The notes beneath the pieces were generated by a model, which was not told the origin of the DNA, ran no database searches, and saw only the letters and a program-made list of their open reading frames with translations. This document shows positions 17,728-35,981 of a stretch of 64,000 nucleotides of DNA, piece after piece; positions within the stretch are counted from its first letter, which is position 1; every line of letters starts with the position of its first letter. Source of the stretch: Piscicola geometra (taxonomy: Eukaryota > Annelida > Clitellata > Hirudinida > Piscicolidae). Position numbers and translations under genes: made by a program. The stretch is taken from the NCBI GenBank assembly GCA_943735955.1, contig OX030959.1, positions 4,978,241 through 5,042,240 of the forward strand, read 5' to 3'.

Positions 17728-19819
17728 TCAAAAGAGTTTGGCAGGCAAGGGACTGTGGCTGAGGAAGGTGTGCTTGTGGAGAGGTGCTCCAGACATTCCC
17801 GCCTCTCCCGTGGTCACGGTAGTAGTAGTAGTAGCAAGAGGGTTGTTAGTGTTGTTGAACCTAGTGTCTGGGTAGTTGTTATTGAAGAGAGGGGGGTTGT
17901 GGTAGTTGTTGGTGGTGGTTGTTTTGTGGTTGTTTTGGTCGGAAAGAAGAAAAGAATCGACAAAGTTGAACAGAGGACTGCTACTGTTGTAGTCGTCTGT
18001 GTGGTTGCTATGGTGAGGTCTGTAGTAGTCGTCTGTGTGGTTGCTATGGTGAGGTCTGTAGTTGGAGTTTGTGTGGTTGCTATGGTGAGGTCTGTAGTTG
18101 GATTTTGTGTGGTCGACTGCAGTCATTGTAGCAGAGTCAAAAGCCCGAGCATCGCTGATGATGTTGTAGTTTTTGTGGTTGTTGTATGATGCAGGATCGA
18201 AGGGATAGTTGTTGAACTGTTGCTGCTGTTGCTGGTCAGTAAAACCTGAGAGATAAATCTTAATGTGAGTTCTTTATCTGAATGATGCTTTGAAACAATA
18301 CAATTCGTACTGTAAAAAACGTTGAAACTTTAGATTGCGGTCTCACCCTCGAAACTACTAGTTCTGGCTTTGATGGTATGGTCGTTGTGCTGGAGGAGTT
18401 GGAGTTGTTGAGGGAGTTGCTGATGCTGCTGTGCATGTTGTTGCCTTTGTGGCTGTTGAGGCATTTGAAAAGACGATTGTTGAGGCTGTGATGGCAGATT
18501 GTGTTGTTGTTCATGTTGATGGTGCTTATGATGATGATGCTGGTGTGAACTGTTGCCACCACACCGGTTTGTTATATCTCGCAATTGACAACAGCAATGA
18601 TGCTGATGTTGTTGTTGGTGGTTGCCGTATGGTGGTGATGAAGCCATCTGCTGTCTCATCGAGGCATCCCAGCTTGATGGGTGCATTGGTTTGAAGTTGA
18701 TAGTTGTAGCAAGGAAAAGCATTCTCAATCTAACAATGTTACTATGAGTCACTAAGGCCTCGACCACTTTAATTATGAATCGTGGACCATTTACTTTGTT
18801 AATAAGATTATTTTAAAATAAAAGCAAAACCTTATTTTCAACTTTTCTATCAGTTCTTCTTTCCACTTTTTGAGAGAGTCTTTGCATGAAAGTATTTAAT
18901 AAATAGTTCAATTAATTGTGATTGACAACACACCGGTTCCGTGACAACATTTTAACAGACAAAATGTTTACGAATTTTTTTGTCAACATTTGTCTTGACA
19001 TACAAAACAAGGTAGATTGTTCAAAAAAGTAATTAGGAAGGAGGGAATTTGCTTGAGAGTTGGTGTTCTTACCTAGGTTGTTGTTTTTGTCAAGACAGGC
19101 CAAGATCTTGAGGGCGATTTCTTGATTGTTTGGACTTTTCTGTTTGAAAGACAATAAAAAAACTCCCAAAAAATTTAAAGACGATATAAAATACATTAAT
19201 TAAATCGCTTTTTATTGATATTGAGTATATTTATGGAATAGTAGTACTTCTTTTTGAATACTACGAAGGAATATTAACAAAGGGTGTCTTTTAGAATAAT
19301 GAATACGTCATAAAAGATGACGACGCACCATTCCAGCTGAAGAGACCTTCTCCACTACTTTGTTCCTTGGATGATTCACACCATCTTTCCTGCTCACGCC
19401 ACAAAGTGGTTTCAGAAGATGGGTGGTTTAAGCACTTTAGAGAAGTTACTTATATCAATAGGAATATGTGAAAACTTTATTCTAGATCTTTAATAGAGAT
19501 GTTACAGAATAAATGGGGTCTTACAAGCTTTGTTTGATCATGCTGAAATTCCCTTGGTTTTTCTCAGTTATATAGCTTTGGCAATCATCAATGTCATCAT
19601 CACCCATTCTTTCTCTGCTTTTCCTACCACTATTAGAATCAACTACAGGATAATTATACTTGAGTTTTAGTTATATGATGGTGTTCATGTGAACTCAACT
19701 TTGATATTTATAAAGAATATCAAAGATGATTAATCTGTACCAAACCTTGGTGTATGCTTTTGGAAGTTATAACATTTGTGTGTGGCACATATTTTTTCTG
19801 TTACAAATTGAGCAGCCAT
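17728..19819 (-). CDS. Unrecognised six-exon gene, Gln/His/Asn/Tyr-rich C-terminal half
   Basis: I do not recognise this protein. The model, in minus-strand order, is 19819-19741, 19642-19525, 19389-19347, 19139-19073, 18751-18347, 18245-17728. Every junction has GT-AG ends and matching phase, giving 409 codons with no stop. The N-terminus is MAAQFVTEKICATHKCY, followed by a basic/acidic stretch (GRKSRERMGDDDIDD) and a helix-like segment (NNQEIALKILACLDKNNNL). The second half is low complexity: Gln/His-rich (about residues 125-230), then a 12-residue repeat built on YRPHHSNH (three copies) and an Asn/Thr-rich tail. This composition resembles nuclear coactivators or RNP proteins, but that is only compositional. 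It is convergent with HIRIP3 and lies tandem to TMEM97. The last three exons are the surest; exons 1-3 rest on splice phase alone. Confidence 0.6.
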
Positions 19820-20534
19820 TGAATAGAATAGAAATTTAGTTTAATATAAGTTGATTAAACTTTAAAAATGTAAAAAATTATTTAGTCTAGTATTTTTAAA
19901 TAAGAAACAACCCTTACTGAAAGACGACTTTTTTTTGAAAGTCTGTTTAGCATTGAAATTCCAAATGTAAGGCTATCATTTTGATAAAACGACAAAGCTG
20001 GATCCTGAAATTATTATTCTGTTAATTATTATAAATGTTATACAATATATATAATATATATAAATAACTAACTCAAAGTCTAAAACGTATTTAGTATTTT
20101 AGTAAATTTTAGATTAAAAACGCTTAATTACTTTCTTTTTTCTATTTTTTTTCTTATCATTGTGTCTGTTTTCTTTATTTTTATTCATAGTACTTTTAAT
20201 GATATAATTTATTAAATTCAACGAATTCTGCTCAAACTCGAAACGCTTAACATAGATAACTAGGCAATCAAAAACAAAGATGCTTATTAATTTAAAAATA
20301 TATTAACTCGATATTATAAAACTTTTTTTATATAATTAATAAGCAAAAATAAAATTAATTTATTACTCGAAAAACAGTTTAATAAAAAAACTTTTATCAT
20401 ATTTTTTAATGTTTTTGAAAAAACTGAACACAAAATGCCTGAATTCTAAAAAAAAAAGTTATATTCAAATCTAGTTGCTGCACAAAAAGATTTAATATCA
20501 TTGACAAAATGTTTCTTTTAATAAGTTATTCAAT
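19820..20534. other. AT-rich spacer, no gene seen
   Basis: About 700 bases of strongly AT-rich DNA between two minus-strand genes. It should contain the 3' UTR of TMEM97 and the promoter of the unidentified gene. No motif stands out. Confidence 0.5.
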
Positions 20535-21724
20535 CTAATTCTTTTTGGCTTTTTTGGCTGCATGTGTAACAGTAGCTGCAGGTGCTGAACCATAGCTGGA
20601 GTTCTTGAGGAAGTAGATCAGCAACAAGAAATGGTAGAAGGCCACTATGGAGTATAACAAAACAAGTTTGTAGAGCTCTTCTGTGGTTTCTGGGTGCACT
20701 CCTGGACTCTCGAAGGGTAGTGAAAAGAGGTAGGCCAAGATAGGAACTACACCAGTGACCATTGAAGTAGTGAACATGATGGTGGGAGTCCTAATGCAGG
20801 CACAGTTTCCTGTATAGAATTTGAAGTGGTGGTGTCAATGAGAGTGTTGTCATTAGAAGTAGTGATAAGAATGATGCCCATGTAGAATTAATGAAAATAA
20901 AGTTTTCGTTTCATGAAATATTGATTTTTAAAATTATTTAAACATATTCAAGCAGAATCGAGCAATTAAAGCTTCCTTCAACTCATGAACCTCTTTAACC
21001 CTTTAAAATTGAAAAGTACATCAATCAATCACAAATTATTTGTATAGCGTCCTTTACGAAGTGAACAAAAGCGCTCAGCCATCAAGTTTTGAACAAATAC
21101 GTCTTCAGGCCTCAACGGAAAGCTATGAGTGACTTAGACTGAAATCAAAAAGTAGCATCACAACGAACCCTTGGCAAAGGCAAGAATGGCCATAAAGTAG
21201 TAAGGAATGGAGGTAGCAATGAAGAAAGCAACCAGAGCCTTCGACCACTCTGGAGCGTCTGGGGAAAAGAAGGGGTCCTTGAATGTCTCCACATAGGTCT
21301 TCCTGAACTCTATCAGCTGTTGAAGAATGGATGTATGTTAGATGTGGTATTGGGGGTGGCAGAATGGTGGAGTTGATATGGGAAGATAAGCTGGAATGAT
21401 AGATAGAAAAGGGTATGCAGTATAATAAGTCATTTTAAAATCAATAAATTTATTGCATCGCTTCATGCAGCACTCACTCTACTTTCATAAAAAACGCAAT
21501 GATTTTTTATCAAAAATTCCAATAGAATAAATTTCTAACCCATCCACACTGTGAATAAGGCAAATATAGAAATATTTTGAAACAATAAAGAGAAGCATAG
21601 ATCTCACAGAGTCATGGAAGTATTCTTTGGGAAGAAGAATCTGTGAGTCGAGGAGCACTGAGCCAGCCAGAAAGACTGTGAACAGAAGCATCTGCAGTTT
21701 GTCGAACAAAAAACCCATTTTCAA
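20535..21724 (-). CDS. TMEM97: TMEM97 / sigma-2 receptor family (3 exons)
   Basis: Four-helix EXPERA-domain protein of the ER and endolysosome involved in cholesterol handling; the human protein is the sigma-2 receptor. Exons: 21724-21608, 21316-21169, 20809-20535; 179 aa, against 176 in human. Matching blocks: LLDSQILLPKEY, TFKDPFF, AFAKGNCACIRTPTIMF, and a last helix LLLIYFLKNSSYGS. The two aspartates known to matter for ligand binding in human (D29, D56) correspond to D26 and D53 here. The position I align with human E73 is phenylalanine. The tail ends KAKKN, a KxKxx-type ER retrieval signal. The start is the first of two nearby Met codons. The gene is head-to-head with the CNPase gene, about 1.85 kb away. 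Confidence 0.9.
21020..21140 (-). mobile_element. LINE 3'-end fragment in TMEM97 intron
   Basis: On the minus strand this reads as the last residues of a LINE reverse-transcriptase ORF followed by a short 3' UTR and a (TTGA)n tail. It matches the larger copy at about 34.4 kb in arrangement: GTCTTCAG, then AGCGCT, TATAGCG and the ATCA tract. It is 5' truncated and divergent. Confidence 0.5.
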
Positions 21725-23569
21725 GCTTCAGATGGTCCGATTCAACAGTGGTATTCGATCACTTTTCCCAAGCCTGATGCTCAAGCTCTAGCGGCACGCG
21801 AAGAAAAGCGTTCTAGTTGGCAATGTCTTAACACGTGTAAAGAGGCCTCAAGTGAACTCTCGACACACGTATACCATTAAGGAATATAAGAGTGAGGCAT
21901 ATAAGTTGCCCATATCAAAGCATATAGCTTCAAGGCACACATGTTCACACACGGCAGATATATGCGTGAGTATATGCGAAGAGTGAAACATAATGGGGAA
22001 CAGTTATAGATGCATTTGTTTCCATTATTACTACTCACATATATCAAACACTGAAAAGAACTAAGGAGTACATTTTCATACATAGAAAATACTCATTTCT
22101 TGTTAACTAAAGCGGTATGCAGGCTTTAAAAGCTTTCTATCGATTTTTTGTGAGCTTTTGCGCGAATGTGAATTGTGTTTGGGAAAATTCAGCCACGTGT
22201 AATATTCTCAATGTAGTAATTCATAATAAATGACATCTTTTGGAAAAAATGTGGGATACTTTAGTACTAGATGAATAAAAGGTTTGAATAAAGCTAAAAC
22301 AGAATCAAGCGCGCTGAAGGTTATGAGGTGTGCTTGCCACTCTAGTGTAGCGAGCAACCATACCTCAAACAAAGATGAAAACAAAACACGATTCTTTATA
22401 AACATATAGGTAAAATGGCAAAATGAAATGGTAAACATCTCAAACATAAAGCAATAGAGGATAAAACTATTTTCGAGATAAAGGTTCAAATTAGAATTGT
22501 TTTCCTTTAATGTTTATTTTCTTTAAATGAATCTGCATAATGTGATGAGATCAAATGCATTTGCAAGTTTAATTCTATGTTTTCAAAGTAAGACACTCTC
22601 CATAGACTATCAATGATTTTCAAGCAAATGTCATAAGTTGACTTGACGAGTCAAAATTCACATATGTCTTGACATCGATTTGATTTGCGGTTTCAGCAGT
22701 GAACTTCAAGACTCAATGGAAAAGCAGGGGCTTGTGGGATGAAGGTCAACGTGGATGAGTCGAGGGTTATTGTAAACAGCACAATTAAACCACTGCGTGA
22801 ATAGCAAATATCTGGAAGAAGAGGTTAGCTCCAGGTAGCTAGGTGCAACGAGCATTTGAGAGTTTACAATTGAAGCCTCATTGACATCCTCAGAAGTGGC
22901 CAGGTATATTGGAAAATTCTATAAGTTTATAATCTATAAATTTATAAAATGAAGTTTTTATTTATTAAGTTAGACTATTATTTAATTTTTTATGAAGTTA
23001 TTTTTAAATGTTTTTTTAACTTAAAATTCCTTTTTCAGAATTGAATAAAAGTATTTGATATTTCACTTTTTTTCACTACAAATTTGTTTTAAATATTTTC
23101 CAAAATAAACCTAATTTTAAAAACAAAATTCATGTTAATTATTTCTAAATTTAAAAAACACTCTATTTTTTAAATTGATTTAACTTTTAAATGTTATTTA
23201 ACTAGTGCTTTAATTTATTTTACATCTAAAAATGTGTTATAATTATTTTTTTTTCTCAAAAAAGACCATAGTTTAATTATGATCATAAGAGCATTCTTCA
23301 AATTCTAAAAAATGTTATTTAAACATATTTGATTGATTGTTCAACATTTTGATCTGAATAAAGTTTATTCAATAAACTTTATTCAATAAAGTAGAGTCCC
23401 GTTTTTAGAGCGTTAGCCTCTTCCTTAAATTATTTAATTCAATTCCTTAAATATATTCTATTACAAAGTCAATTATTTTTTTTTACCTTATGACCCTTAT
23501 TAGAAAAATAGTCTTTGTAGTATAAAGTTTATAGATAATTTCAACAGGCTGCCTGCTAAGAGAAATCAG
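21725..23569. other. Head-to-head spacer between TMEM97 and CNPase
   Basis: About 1.85 kb, strongly AT-rich toward the right. It holds both promoters and probably 5' UTR exons. A perfect 14+14 base inverted repeat lies at 23356-23384. A good 3' splice site (TTTCAACAG) ends at 23547, 22 bases before the CNPase ATG, implying a 5' UTR intron or trans-splicing. No other gene is seen. Confidence 0.5.
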
Positions 23570-24934
23570 ATGAATTTGAAAAAACAGCGTCGTTGGATAA
23601 AGTATTTTTTACATCAAAATTACTTTGATTTTATATTTCTGAACAACAAAAACACTGTTTCTTACTTCAACAAAAATAAGATAATATTTCTGATACCAAG
23701 CCTTCCTTCTACTACGAGATCACCCCTTGCTCAAAGTATCAGATTGATATATGGGAATGAAACACTTGTTTTCAGCGATAATGAATCTTTTGTTTGTGAA
23801 GAAATTGAAGAGGCTCTTATAAAGAAGACAAAGCACATAATCATTGATCATGTGAATATTCATTCAAAATCTGTTTGTTTTTTCAAAGAAAAAGCTGACC
23901 AATACAAATACTTATTACTTATAATAGAGGCAAAAGAGTTTTCAAAGATCTCCACTTTTAGTTTTCAGAATCCACAAGAAACCATCTTAGGACAAATGAA
24001 ACAAAATAATTTGGTAACTCCTGAATACTTTGGTTTCTTTGTGAATGAAGCTGATTCTAGGTCTATCATACAAAGAGCAGAAGTCTATTTCAATAAATGT
24101 TTAGAATATTTCCCAAACTTCCAAAAGATATGCTTTGGTAAAAAATATTTTAGCTTATTAATAAAATAATGTATTAAATAATATCATAAAAATAAAATAA
24201 ACTATTCATAATATGAATAATTTTGAAGCCTATCTATCCTAAAAGCCAAAGCAGGTTCAGACTTGTTTGCTCAGATATTCAACATAGACTACGACAAACT
24301 GCTCCACTGCACCACCTTCCATTGCTCTGACACCTCCCAACCCCTCTATGGTCAGCAGGTGAAGGGCTGCATTGGCAAGCACTTCAGGATCCACTTAACT
24401 GGCTATTTCTTCACTGGCAGAACTGCAGGCGCTTCCATCAAACTAAAAAAACAAGCTTTGGATCTCTTCAAAAAGTCTAATGAGTTCTCATACATAAAAG
24501 GTGCAGATAACGAAATGGTACCCAGTAATCCTGTTAGAACGCCCAACACCTTCACAAAATGCCAAATTAGCGACGCTCCTTGCCCCGATGCAGTGGGGTC
24601 AGGCGTCGACTCGGCGGTCGAGCCTCTGCAGGACAATGGCGTGATCTCTCTGAAAAAGGGTTCCAGAACGCATTTAACCTTGGGCACGCGAGATGGAGTG
24701 CCTGCTGTGCAGACAGGATTCGATCTGATGGCCTTGAAGTATCGGAAGATGAGAAGTAATGCATGTGGGAGTGCAAGTGAAAGCAAGGAAGTTCGAGGTG
24801 AGGTGGTGCAAGGAGGGTGCTCGGAGGAGGTGGTGATAGAGGAAGGGGCCATGCTAGTGTGCACGGAGGGGGAGTGTGACGTGCGGTTGGACTGGAGTGT
24901 TCCTGTTGACTGTGTCTTCAACGCTTCTTACTGA
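23570..24934 (+). CDS. CNP: 2',3'-cyclic-nucleotide 3'-phosphodiesterase (CNPase) homologue (2 exons)
   Basis: CNPase hydrolyses 2',3'-cyclic nucleotides to 2'-nucleotides using a 2H phosphoesterase fold. Exons: 23570-24137 and 24252-24934, in phase, 416 aa (human 421). The C-terminal catalytic domain carries both HxT motifs, HCT at 208-210 and HLT at 330-332 (within GSRTHLTLG), plus TTGxxVELS-like and VQTGFDLM blocks. The N-terminal kinase-like domain aligns throughout (KADQYKYLLLIIEAKEF), but the P-loop normally reading LPGSGKST is LPSTTRSP (45-52), and DDTN is DHVN. The C-terminus lacks the CaaX prenylation box of vertebrate CNPase. In-frame codons continue upstream of the ATG to a splice acceptor at 23547, so an additional 5' exon is possible. 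Confidence 0.85.
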
Positions 24935-25439
24935 CCCGCTATTTATTCACGATTTTTGTACTTAAGTAACTTATACTTCTTTGCTTCCGTAGAAATTGAT
25001 TCGTTAAAATGCAAAGTTTATTTTTCTCTTCGGATTTGCCAACACGATTTTTAACACACGAATATATCATTTTATTTTGATTTATATTTTTATCACGATG
25101 ATGAGCCTATTTACACATCCTTTAAAGCCAGTGCAGGGTTCACAAGAAGTAAATTTAACTTCATCGATGATGATGTTTTTGAGTATAGCGCCAGTCAAAT
25201 TTAATAACTCATAATATTATTTCAATTTATTATTGTTGGACATCATAGACATTCCATAGATTTTGTCCATACTAAGGACCCAAAAAACGATTGTTTTTTC
25301 AAAAAATAAAGGTGTCTTAACGTTATGGGTGTTTAAAAAATCTTGTAATTTACAGTAATAACAGGATTTCCCGCGAATTAACAGTAAAATTATTTAATTT
25401 TTTATGGAAGCTAGTTAATATGAGGCCATCCATAAAAGA

Positions 25440-25513
25440 CGTCCACAAATTTGTTTTTTTAACCCACCGTCCCCCCTTGTCCACTTTTGACTTAACCCCC
25501 TTTCCCCCCCTAG
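25440..25513. repeat. C-rich transposon-terminus-like block, copy 1
   Basis: GTCCACAAATTTG, a T-run, then CCCCCCTTGTCCACTTTT and a second C-run (CCCCCCCTAG). A related block recurs at 26459 in the same orientation. The preceding CCATCCATAAAAGACGTC also looks like an element end. Family not determined. Confidence 0.35.
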
Positions 25514-26458
25514 TTGTTGACGTGCAAAACATATAATTTACCGAACTTAAATGAATGAATATTTTGGGGAAATTTACAACAATATAAAGAGTATGTGTTC
25601 ACAAATATTTATTTTTAAATTCCAATTATTTTCAGGAAAAATTCTTAATGAAATAATAACTGATCAAAATCATTTTAGTAAATCAGTGTAATAAAAATGT
25701 AATAAACAAATTATCCACCACCATTCAATCAACGGAAAAATCTGCCTTTCAAACATGTTTCGTATAATTAAAACATCTGTTTTTGAATCTTCACTTGCTA
25801 ATTGAGTGGCAGCCTCTTCTTCTGATTCCTCTGCCATATGTTCACTAGCAGGAATATTGCAGTGGACGACCTTATTTTTTTCATTGTCGCCTGTGATGGA
25901 AAATATTTGCCACAGTAAAATATTCTCTTTACAAGCCACCGATGGACAATAGAGATCAAAAGGCATGCTACTGTATCTGTGATTGGGCTACAGACCAATC
26001 AGTGCAAGCCTCTGAAACAGTGATCCATAAGTACCACTACTAATACCAATAGCTGCAGCCATAACTAATAAAAGGTTAAGATTGCATTTGAAAATTTAAA
26101 TACATTTTTTCGGTAAATAATTTTTTGTCCTATATCTAATTTTTTTTAAATTAAGTTAAATTCAAATATTTCAGTCATTCTTTTAACCCCAGCACAGAAT
26201 AAAAATCATTGAAGATTTTCTGGAAAAACTAAGAATTTTTATTTGAGATTTTATTGTATTTGATAAATCAAACTTTAACAACATATTTAAAAATATTATT
26301 TAAGCGTATCAATTATTATTGAACCTATCGTTTCTAAATATAACCTGTTTGTGAAAGATTGTTTGGGTTTGCATCCCAACTCTTGTCATTAAACTAGAAG
26401 TATTTTTCAAAAAATTTATGCAAAACTACTGCACTTCAAATAAACTACGATGTGGATA

Positions 26459-26500
26459 TCCACTTTGTCCTAAACCCCATCCCCCCTTGTCCACTTTTTG
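26459..26500. repeat. C-rich transposon-terminus-like block, copy 2
   Basis: TCCACTTTGTCCTAAACCCC followed by ATCCCCCCTTGTCCACTTTT, in the same orientation as the block at 25440. Confidence 0.35.
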
Positions 26501-27135
26501 CATTAAAAAGAAGTTATTTGAGTTATAGTTCGAATGAAGAACGTCTTAATGCATTGTCAGGACACATATGTTGTATAGTTCGCAAGAAAAGAACCTCTTC
26601 AGATCTAACCAATATAGACATGCTTGTTTGCTTGTGTAACTGCCTCAAATTAGATATGTCACCTTCACATTTTTGATCATTGATTAATTTATTTTCAACT
26701 CTTGAATGTGCATTGATTTTTCTTATAAATTGTGATAAAACTTCAATAGTTTCTAGTATATTAGTGAAAAAATGTAAAAGACTATTTTATAATATTTTAA
26801 AATTATGCCACATTGCAATTGAACACGATTAACTTTCGATTACATTTTTTAAATAGTACAATTAACTTTGATAAGCATTTTTAGTAGTAAGATTAATTTT
26901 GATTAAAATTTTAAATCGTTGAACAGCTCTACAATAATCTTTTTCAAAACGCTAATTATAATATTTTTTTATAATTATTAACGCATAAGGAAAAAAAATA
27001 ATCAATCTTAAAAAAATAAAGTCCATAAAGGCTATTCGAATAAATAAAATTATGCATCAACAATTATTCAGTAACTTTTTCGTATCTTCAAGTTCAAAAA
27101 TCCTTGCAAGATATATCAACCAAGAATCAATTACT

Positions 27136-27630
27136 TTACTCAGTGGTATGTGGGACAAATTCGCCACATGTTGATTCGACCAGCTCGTATTCATCTTGCA
27201 TGCTACGGAACACCTTGAATGTGCACTCTCCCTTCTTGGTGAAGTGGCAGCTGTTCTCTGGCTCTTTGGTCTGCTCTTCAGTGCAGTCCAGCAGACCAAC
27301 GTCCATCACCAACTTGTAGTTGCGACCAGCCACCACCTGTAGAAACATTTATATATTCTTATAAAAAAAAACACTTTAAAAAAGCTCACCTATTTGGCAA
27401 ACCAACATTAAAAATATAAATTTCAGAGGTCAAAGACGTACTTGTACTTCTGCTGACTTTATGGTCAAGAGTTTTTGTGCAAGGCCGTCGGTGTTCGAGT
27501 CGTCGAACATGACTAACGTCTTCTCGCCAAGAGCGTGTATTTCATCATCGATCTCGACAGGGTTTAATCCTCCAGGTAGTTGTGCAGCACACACCACCCA
27601 AAGCACCGCAAAAATAAAGAATCTAAGCAT
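27136..27630 (-). CDS. Secreted type-2 cystatin (2 exons)
   Basis: Cystatins inhibit papain-like cysteine proteases. Exons 27630-27442 and 27336-27136 give 129 aa. Residues 1-17 are a signal peptide (MLRFFIFAVLWVVCAAQ). The N-terminal glycine region (LPGGLNP) and the first hairpin QVVAG (63-67) are present, with the intron falling exactly between Q and V in phase 0. Four cysteines in the C-terminal half (LLDCTEE, NSCHF, GECTF, STCGEF) fit the two disulfides of type-2 cystatins. The second hairpin Pro-Trp is not visible; the corresponding stretch reads SMQDEYELVES. The length is that of a single-domain cystatin. Both neighbouring genes are unrelated. Confidence 0.88.
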
Positions 27631-28033
27631 TTTCTAGGAAAGGTCCAGTCTTGATGATTTAAGCGTTTTTATTTATCTGAAACTTCAACAAAATAATAAA
27701 TTGTATAAAATTGTTTAACAATTCATTTTAATTAAACTTATTTCAAAGAAATCTCACCTTAATGATTTTAAAAAGAAATTTTCCCCTTAGCAAGATTTCA
27801 AGATGCTTTTATAGACACGAGAGCGTGAAATGCACATTATCAGGCGTCACATGATCCGATTAAATTAGCAAAATTACATCTTTGAAGCGTTAAATTTTTT
27901 ATGATTTCCATATCAGCCAATACACTGATTATACCATCTAAGATTTCAACACGCCAATTCTGCTGATTCTCCGTCAATTCTTAACGCTCAAGTAACAAAT
28001 TAATTAAATTTATTTATTCAAAACGCTGCAGTC
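27631..28033. other. Intergenic spacer
   Basis: About 400 bases between the cystatin start and the CTF18 stop, both on the minus strand. It holds the cystatin promoter and CTF18 3' UTR. No clear core promoter element is recognised. Confidence 0.5.
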
Positions 28034-35441
<7,408 letters not shown>

Positions 35442-35735
35442 TTTCCAATTTTATTATGGTTTCTATTTCTCTTTTCTTTTTATAAATAGTGGGTAAATTT
35501 TAACGAAAAGTTTTGCGCCATTCAATCTAGGGATGGAATGTAAGTCGAGTATAATTTTACAATTTTTAATACAAAAAAACCACTATTTTTTTACAATTAT
35601 AAATAAACAATTATTCTGTTCAGAAATATATATTGTTATCAAATAAAATTATAAACTCTTTCCCAACATAACTTCAATGATTTCACAATTTCGTGAAATC
35701 ATTTCGCAACTTTATGAAATCGTTTCCCTAAAATG

Positions 35736-35830
35736 TGATTGGCTTCTTGCTGCTATTTTAAGATTCATTCAGCCAATAGCGTCAGAACAAAAAGTCTATA
35801 AAAGCGATGAAAATGCAATATCTTGATCGA
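35736..35830 (+). promoter_or_regulatory. CCAAT/TATA core promoter candidate
   Basis: TATAAAA at 35797-35803 is preceded by CCAAT at 35773-35777 and a reverse CCAAT (ATTGG) at 35738-35742, a spacing typical of a strong TATA promoter. It faces away from CTF18 (start 35441). A 9+9 base hairpin lies between the two at 35678-35701. The expected start is near 35828. Transcript unknown. Confidence 0.45.
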
Positions 35831-35852
35831 TTTTACTTCTTCCTAAAGGGCA

Positions 35853-35981
35853 ATGATTGACTGGAAGTGGTTGCTCTCGTGGAACTACTTAGCTTACTTC
35901 GTTTGGGGTTCTTTCATGGACCCCAAAACCCGGTCATCGCCCCCGAGCCGCAGCTGCCTCGCAATCGTCAGCAGACGCTAG
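35853..35981 (+). CDS. Small ORF (42 aa) downstream of the TATA box
   Basis: The first ATG after the TATA element opens a 42-residue frame starting MIDWKWLLSWNYLAYFVWGS, hydrophobic and aromatic at first and then Ser/Arg-rich. It has no recognised homology. It could be the start of a longer spliced gene, a small secreted peptide, or chance. Supported only by its position about 25 bases from the expected start site. Confidence 0.2.
   Translation: MIDWKWLLSWNYLAYFVWGSFMDPKTRSSPPSRSCLAIVSRR

Larger units (their letters stand above)
24935..27135. other. AT-rich intergenic DNA with transposon-like remnants
   Basis: No convincing gene. Two related C-rich blocks in the same orientation (25440-25513 and 26459-26500) share CCCCCCTTGTCCACTTTT and resemble terminal sequences of DNA transposons. 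Between them a minus-strand frame (25966-25670) has a faint BED-zinc-finger look but is short and broken. The rest is AT-rich and featureless. Confidence 0.4.

Noticed and set aside
18347..19139. Similarity to the SS18 (SYT) SSXT domain
   Set aside because: LDKNNNL and LATTI resemble SSXT pieces, but the spacing is about 12 residues short and upstream exons do not fit an SS18 N-terminus.
25670..25998. BED-type zinc finger gene
   Set aside because: Only a faint resemblance (LLWQIFSITGDNEKNKVVHC), no second Cys/His pair in frame and no splice support.
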